In this document: positions 57,716 through 64,000 of the stretch, piece after piece | Layout: the number at the start of each line of letters is the position of its first letter | Numbering within the stretch: position 1 is the stretch's first letter | Notes under the pieces: model-generated | The model's database searches: none | Told to the model about the DNA's origin: nothing | Seen by the model: the letters and a program-made list of their open reading frames with translations, nothing else | Translations under genes and position numbers: made by a program | Assembly: GCA_002633005.1 (NCBI GenBank) | Contig: NMRA01000576.1 | Span: 118,339-182,338 of the forward strand | Source: Phoronis australis | Lineage: Eukaryota > Phoronida > Phoronidae | Length of the DNA stretch: 64,000 nt | Reading direction: 5' to 3'

Positions 57716-59767
57716 ACGCCCAGAGATGACGGCATGTGTGGGCGCATAAAGATGGGGGATCATTTTTGTCAGACATTAGTGATCTTTTACCACATCGTGC
57801 GGCGAAGTATGCTGACAAAGAGCAGCGTCGGGAAATGTTGAGGTTGTTCAAAATGATTTCAACGTTGTATAACAGTTCTAGAACAGATCTATATGGTAAA
57901 ACTGTCGTGCGTTGCCTTACATTTGTTGTGTGATAGTTGAACGACTGGAATACACCGAGTGTCTAGAATAGTCCAACGGTAATCGTATATAGGACAAATG
58001 ACAGTGCCAAGAACGTTTTACCACCACGTACATGTCCTGCGACCATAGTACAACGGCAACGTATCACTTGACCCCAGACATACAATATGGCTTGCGAAAC
58101 CTTGGTTTCATGTCGTAGATGTACACTATTCGTACAGGTGTTACAGCAAATATTTCAATACAGCCGACTATCGTACAGGAGCATTTTTGTTGCCCTGCTA
58201 GCATCATACCACAAATGTGACAGGGGCTTTAGCAGAATCTGTATACAGGTGTTTTACACAGCATTCATGACACTTCTGGTTAAAGAACAAACACTTCCTC
58301 CAGTATAGAGAACATAATATGAAAATTCACATTTTGAGGCTAGATCAAATGCATTTAAATGTACTACTGTCAAATGCAGGCATTTTTCATCTAGACATGA
58401 ACATCGTATATTATCCAGTATTTTGACGTCAAATTAAAGCATTTTGCTCTTGTGTTCTGTTTTAAAAACATTGTGAGACCCACATTGAAAGTAAACTAAA
58501 CATTTACAGGTCGCATTTTTGGATCGCACTACACGCCCAAGAACAATCAAAATTCATTTGGCATACTAAATTCTTGTCCCGCTGGTGATTTGGCATGTTA
58601 GTTTCCTAAGCCTGCTAAATGACACATATATGGGTCTGAAAAATTAATCATTGATTTTAGCTGTAATGGGTCATCCGACCCATGGCCTGTGATTTGTACA
58701 ATGAGCCATGGTATACTTTATCAACTTGAGATTGCCATCAATGGGCCTCACAGACATAGGACCAGCTACTTTGTAGGTCCTCCCCTGAATTGTGTTGGAC
58801 ATTGCACGCACTGCTACTACAGCAGAATCCACCATCACCAAGCTATCATGTACACGCCGTTTTTGGACTGTTATGACTTGTGCACATAAGCTACCCAATG
58901 CAGATTTAGCGCCCAGCTGTTGGTTGTCACCTAAAAGTCAAATGAAAAGAGTTGAAATGTATCGTGTGAGAATAAGGAGATTTTGCACATGGCTGGTTAC
59001 CGGGCAAATACATATTTGTAAAACGGAACGTACCGAAATTCACGCGGGTTCAGACGTGTTACCAGTTATTCGATTCCCACATTCTTCCTGATCAAAACTG
59101 ACCTGTGTGCAACTCAGCGTGATATATTTTATGGATGTGTTCGTTATCCAGGATCCTGTAAAAATCATCTTTTTCGTTCCCTCCATGATGAAACATTTAT
59201 TGATTTAACAAACAAGTACATAGTTGTGCAGCAATGTGAAATCTAGTTAAGTGTACATCAAACAAATAAAGGACATAGTAGGACCTTATAAAAGCTTGTC
59301 AGGCAAAAAAGATTAGCACATTGCCTGGAATCTCTCAAGATCCAATTTCTCATTGTAAATATTTTTTTACAGGTTGTAGTAGTTACATACCTCACGTAAA
59401 ATGACTGAAAATTGGACTTTTTGTAGTCTCTGTCTATATATTAAATGAAATATGGCTAAGCAAAGAATTAAATTTACAACTTCTAATCTACAGGCTGGAT
59501 CTCCAAGCAAGGCGGAAGACGTATTAAACTGCAGAGGGAAATTGCACTGATTTATCACCCATGCTATTAAACATCCTCAAAACTTCAGAACAAGTGAACA
59601 TTCCCGATACATATGTAGATTTGTTTCTTCATGTTGCTAACAGAAAGAACGTAAAGACGATTCACCAACACCTATAACAGCTTATTATTTAAAATGACTT
59701 ACATGTATTCTTATTAAAATGACATAGGCAGAAAATTGAATTTTGGGCCTAAAAAACGAGGTTCTCC
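57716..59767. other. Interruption of the periodic repeat, with one protein-like ORF
   Basis: A plus-strand frame at 57736-57933 reads FLSDISDLLPHRAAKYADKE and RREMLRLFKMISTLYN, then a possible phase-1 donor ATG|GTAAAA at about 57895. It looks more protein-like than its neighbours, but I cannot assign a family. The remaining sequence shows no gene. Confidence 0.3.
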
Positions 59768-60000
59768 TATATTAATATAGGGGGGCCTCGCCGAGAGGCG
59801 GCCGGAGAGCAGGGCCGGCTATATTAATATAGGGGAGCCCCGCCGAAAAGCGGCCGATGTGCGGGGCCGTCTATGTTAATATATAAGGCCCCGCCNAGGG
59901 GGCACCGCTCTTCGGCCGCCATTCGGCGGCCCCCACCTATATTAATATAGGTATCCCCGCTTTTCGACCACCTTTCGGCGAGGCCCTCTGTATTAACATA
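59768..60000. repeat. AT-palindrome / GC-hairpin minisatellite
   Basis: TATATTAATATA (a perfect palindrome) or a one-base variant occurs at 59768, 59820, 59872, 59938 and about 59989, spaced 52, 52, 66 and 51 bp. Between them lie GC-rich hairpins such as CCTCGCCGAGAGGCGGCC and CCCCGCCGAAAAGCGGCC. The unit after 59938 is the reverse complement of the first units, so the array as a whole is inverted about a centre near 59905. An ambiguous base is at 59896. GC content jumps sharply from the flanks. Confidence 0.85.
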
Positions 60001-60590
60001 AAATGCCTCCCTGAAATTTCGAAGCAATTGGGCACCGCACACGGCATGTTTCTCGCGATGTCTATTTGTATCATAAAAATGACCACGAGAAGGCGCAAAA
60101 TATGTCAAGTCTATCCGAAAACAGAAACACATCATCGTTTCTTTAATAGATCTGTTTCCATAAAAATCTGTCAATAAATTTCAGACAAACAAAGGAAGAC
60201 CAAATAAAAAAATGGAATTGCCACTTAAGGAGGAAATGCACCTGAAAATTGTCAACGTCTGTTCTATACTCGATGTGAATACACTTGCTAAATTTAATAA
60301 AAAATCCTGAAGTAGGTTCAGGACATACAGCTACAGGCGCAAAAAGTTGCCACCAGGAGGTGCGAAGTAGTCAGTTGTCATCGTTAACTGTATTCTTCCT
60401 ACTGAGATCAGATATACCAACTCTCGCAATCATCCATAGAATTGTCTAGTTGATACAGGAGCGGATGCCAAAAAAACGATTGGAAAAAATATAAATGGCC
60501 ACTAGGTGCCTCACATTGCATCAAATAAATCCAAAAAGAGGAAGATATCATCATGTAACCAATAAACAGCCACTAGGAGGTGCCCCAGTT
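60001..60590. repeat. Periodic repeat with CTCF-like motif, right block
   Basis: Continues the 56.5-57.7 kb array. Cores are at 60080 (ACCACGAGAAGGCGCA), 60219, 60348 (CCACCAGGAGGTGCG), 60497 and 60569 (CCACTAGGAGGTGCC), spaced about 72-150 bp, with CCTGAAG and ATACAGCTAC blocks before them. Confidence 0.75.
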
Positions 60591-61397
60591 GCCAGAGTAA
60601 TCAGACAATCATTGTCTGTCTTTCTCTTCATAGTAAAAAAAACCTGCCAATTTTTACAATCATTTTTAAGAGCGATTTGGTTGATTGAGAGGCGGACGCC
60701 ATAAAACAGACTCAAAAACAGAAAAATAATAAAACAGGAACCTCACCTCAAAACTGTTGAATGGTTCCCTTGTGAGGAGCCCCACTCTAAGGATGCCTAT
60801 GAGTGGGGCCTCTAAAGGCTCACCTGGTTGTCAACTGCCTTTGGTCAGGTTTCGCCATGATTGCACAAGTTCCCAACCTGAAGGTGACCATAGAGTGGGT
60901 GATAAATATTTGCATTGGTTACATGAAGTATCGAGCGCATGTTAAGTTCCCAACCCCTTGTACGGGTTTATTTGTAGCCCCATTCATTTAGTATTTCGTG
61001 CCCATGTACTCCCAGGGGTTAGCCTGCAAGTTTGACTTTAAAGGCTAATTACCAGCAGGTTCGTCTTTGGCAACACCTATGAACCAATCAGTTGTGAGAC
61101 CTTCAAATATAGGCTTTTACCTACATTTCATATTTCTTAAGAAAATGAAATTGCATCCAAAACTTATTTGTAATTCCCACGATCAAACAACAAAAAGTGC
61201 TTTCAATATTCTACAAATTCCTACTGACATCAGAAGAAGGAAGGTCAGTCAAGGGAAGATGCTTTAGGATTGGTCATATTAGACAAGTGCAGAGGTGACT
61301 TATGCATACTACAATTCAATTCTTTACTCTATACATCCTTTTATTTCGTGTACAAAATATAAGTTACATTCAGTGAGTTTTCTGTAATATTTACACA
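60591..61397. other. No supported gene
   Basis: Contains an inverted pair GCCCCACTC...GAGTGGGGC at about 60779-60810. Open frames are unsupported. Confidence 0.4.
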
Positions 61398-61960
61398 ATG
61401 GCTCAAAACGTACATTTTTACTATGTACAAAAACAGTTAACAAATGGACAAGTAAAGGAGCACATTCTTACTCGATCTCGGCGAAAAATGTGCAAAAAAG
61501 CTGCACCTATTAAAGAAAAACTTAAGTACGTTGCTAATAAGGAGCACATTTTTACTCGATCTAGGCGAAAAATTTGTAAAAAAGCCGCATATAAGAAGGA
61601 ATAACTCAAGTATGTTGCTAAGAAGTAACACATTTTTGCTCAAACTCGGCGAAAAATGTGCAAAAGGCCGCATATAGCAAGGAAAAACTCAAGTAGGTTG
61701 CTAAAAAGTAACATTTTTTTTGCTCGAACTTGACGATAAATGCGCAAAAAAGCCGCACTTATTAAGGAAAAACTAAAGTACGTTGCTATTAAGGAACACA
61801 ATTTTACTCGATCTCGGCGAAAAATGTGCAAAAAAGCCGCAGTGAGCTAAGAAAACTAAACTAAGCCTAGTAGTAAAAAAGCACATTTTTACTCGATCTC
61901 GGCGTAAAATGTCCAAAAAAGCCGCAGTGACCAAAGAAAAACCAAACTAAGCTTATTGAC
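61398..61960 (+). pseudogene. Decayed basic repeat protein, six 84-bp (28-codon) units
   Basis: ATG at 61398 opens MAQNVHFYYVQKQLTNGQVK followed by units of about 28 residues with EHILTRSRRKMCKKAA and IKEKLKYVANK. The intact frame has 68 codons. The DNA repeat continues for six units (about 61455, 61539, 61621, 61705, 61791 and 61876). Unit length stays near a multiple of three, but single-base stops (such as GAATAA at the end of unit 2) and small indels break later units. Lys/Arg-rich tandem repeat proteins of this style are known from several invertebrate transposon-associated genes, and I cannot name a specific family. Confidence 0.65.
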
Positions 61961-62599
61961 ACCACGACAATGCATTCTCATCAGGTGATCTTGCGCTGTT
62001 ACGAGATCTCTCACCAGGCTGTTGTCGTGGGCCAAGAGTGAATTTTTTCTTCCAATAATCAGCTGCAAGATGAATATCGACAGGTCAAAAAAAAACAGTT
62101 ATAATGGATCAGGTGATAAACAGTGAACGTACCTTTACAATTAAAAATTTACTGATCGTCAGTTATGGTTTACACCTGACACGTTTTTAAGCGTAAAGAT
62201 GCTATGTCTCATTAAAACCATGACACAGCATCTTACATGTAAGTATAGAAATTTTGGTGAATAAGGACTTTTCACAAAACAGCATTCTGACTAAAAATTC
62301 AGAATGACCAAATTTTTCTCAATGCCTTTCAAAAATATGGTACAGTTATTGGATTGTCCTGCTGAGCCATTTACTTTTGACACTGCACAACTGACCCGGA
62401 GAAAGATGTTAAGTACCAAGTGGCCATTTACTCACACACACAATTCAAAACAATGGCAAGGTGGGAGTTGGACAGGAATGTGAAGCGCTCGTGTTGTTTT
62501 TATTGTGTTTCTAATTCCTTTTTTGCTTTATGACTTTTTTGATCAGCTGATTAATGCATTCACCAGTAGACCTACCTGTAAATAACCAAGCACCCTTAC
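61961..62599. other. No supported feature
   Basis: Noncoding sequence between the repeat protein remnant and the right-hand long repeat. Confidence 0.4.
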
Positions 62600-62985
62600 A
62601 AAAATGAACTTACGTTTTCATCGAAAAACTTAAGTATTTGGTCTGAAAATCTTAAGTTTTCATGGAACGAACTAAAGTTTTCATAACTTAAGTTTTTCAA
62701 AAACTTAAGTTCTGAAAACTTAAGTTTTCCAAAAACTTAAGTTCTGAATACTTAAGTTTTAAAAAATTAAGTTCGTTTGAAAAAACTTGATCCAGAATAC
62801 TTAAGTTTTTGGAAAACTTAAGTTTAAGGAACTTAAGTTTTTGAAAAACTTAAGTTTTGGAACAAGTTTTTAGTAACAAACATAAGTCATCAAAACTGAT
62901 ATTTTTGAAAGCTACGTTTTCCGAACATAAGCTTTCAAGGAACTAACTTTTGAAAACTGAAGTTTTCTAAAAGCAATAAGTTTCA
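62600..62985. repeat. AAAACTTAAGTTTT palindrome array, right
   Basis: The cleanest of the three such tracts. AAAACTTAAGTTTT or close variants recur about every 15-30 bases, with GGAACAAGTTTTTAG-like spacers. It is the inverted equivalent of 12720-13090. Confidence 0.8.
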
Positions 62986-63990
62986 ATAGGGCAGACATTA
63001 AAAAATTTCGACTTTCACTAAAACAAGAGTGGAGTACAGTAACAAATTTAATGATTCTCATAAAGTTCTAACATTACATTAACAGTGATTAATTGCAGAA
63101 AATAAAATGCACTGCCTAAAATACACTCATTCTTTAAAATAAGTGAACATAAGTGAAATATCAAAATATCAAAAACCAGAAACATTTCAAAAATCAGTTC
63201 ATCAAGTGTCATGCATACAATGCAGTGAAAACTAAATGAGGCTAATAATATGTTAATTATTTGCATCGTTCTTAATCTATGACAATTATGCGATAACTGA
63301 GGGAGCAAAATGGAATGTACAAACAGAGAAATCACTACCAAATCATGAAACACAACCAAAGAAAATGTGATTACATAGCCATGAAAGTCACAACAAAAGT
63401 CTACGTTTCAACTAAAATTGCAGCAATGACACCAAGAATAACAAGATACTTAATATGCAAAATCCAAGAATATCTGCAGAGACAAAAGCATAACATAAAA
63501 CGTAACAGGTAACTAAAAGTTTATCGACAATGGCGACAAGTCTGATTTTGGGAAGTACAATCCTTATGCTAGAAATAGTGCCTAGAATCACCTATAATTG
63601 TTTGCAACCTTAAAAATATCAAGTTAAATGTCAAAGTTCGTTTTGTTGACAATCATAACAAAAGCAAATCCAATACATTCCATGGTGCGAACAAGTTTCA
63701 CTAAAAGTAACCCTAAGTACAAGCTGGTTATACGAGATGGAAATTAGAAAACTTAGACCATTGACCACAAAAATATTCATTTCCTTAAATTTAAAGCTAC
63801 TGAACTTCATACAAATATAGGCCCTTTCATACTAACATCGACGCGTCGAAGTTTTTGGAAGTTACTGTCAGTATAAACTATCAACTCCAGTCCTATCGAA
63901 GTTATTGCCAGGGGCCACTGTTATCATTAACAATTGCATAGCAGTGTGATGGCTAATAGTTGCTTATACCTTGCTCTAATAATCACCAAT
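62986..63990 (-). repeat. Long dispersed repeat, right copy
   Basis: Reverse complement of 10880-12720 without the 783-bp insertion or the ~95-bp extra block. Similarity runs nearly to the window edge, so the repeat may continue outside. Confidence 0.8.
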
Positions 63991-64000
63991 CAATTTAAAA

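Noticed and set aside
59824-60174. Minus-strand repeat frame with YINIDGPAHRPLFGGAPLY
   Set aside because: Spacing of the minisatellite units is not codon-periodic (52, 52, 66) and stops occur in neighbouring units, so hairpin DNA explains it better.
1-64000. tRNA, rRNA or CRISPR loci
   Set aside because: No cloverleaf with a GTTCRANTC arm and matching acceptor stem, no rRNA-like conserved block, and the periodic repeats lack the repeat/spacer regularity of CRISPR.

Overview
The window is AT-rich eukaryotic DNA, almost certainly from an invertebrate metazoan, and I cannot name the species. Split coding exons with canonical splice sites, WSC-domain modular extracellular exons, a tyrosine-recombinase (DIRS/Ngaro/PAT-type) retrotransposon, long noncoding stretches, microsatellites, assembly Ns (39816-40394) and many decayed repeats all fit that. 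There are no bacterial operons, rRNAs or convincing tRNAs. Genes are sparse and most of the length is repeat or intron/intergenic DNA.

Layout. 0.7-0.93 kb: a possible secreted-protein first exon on the minus strand. 1.66-5.07 kb: a 5'-truncated, mutated tyrosine-recombinase retrotransposon on the minus strand, with two of its 3' split direct repeats preserved. 6-8.4 kb: dispersed and fold-back repeats. 10.7 kb: a short ATG exon with a strong donor. 10.9-13.1 kb: one copy of a repeat whose inverted partner fills 62.6-64.0 kb; the left copy carries a 783-bp solo-LTR-like insertion. 20.4-22.6 kb: three tandem units of 0.84-0.92 kb.

22.9-35.6 kb is the main protein-coding interest. Three intact WSC exons lie on the minus strand (35618-35289, 32653-32369, 28147-27825). 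The first two are phase 1-1 and the last enters in phase 1 and ends in a stop codon, so together they look like the 3' half of one gene for a multi-WSC, carbohydrate-binding extracellular protein. A convergent plus-strand locus at 22.9-23.4 kb holds a partly duplicated, decayed WSC exon.

36.4-45.0 kb: a nested palindrome made of three copies of one ~2-kb repeat plus three copies of a CCGACCGG-rich inverted-repeat element. 46.6-48.5 kb: a degenerate array rich in GCGGAACGGTTCCGC-like palindromes. 56.5-60.6 kb: a ~150-200-bp periodic repeat carrying a CTCF-like motif (CCACTAGGAGGCGC), split by a ~2.3-kb interruption that ends in an AT-palindrome/GC-hairpin minisatellite. 61.4-61.96 kb: six 84-bp (28-codon) repeats of a decayed basic protein.

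I found no complete gene. The strongest statements are the WSC exons, the retrotransposon and the repeat relationships. Functional ideas for the repeats are inference.
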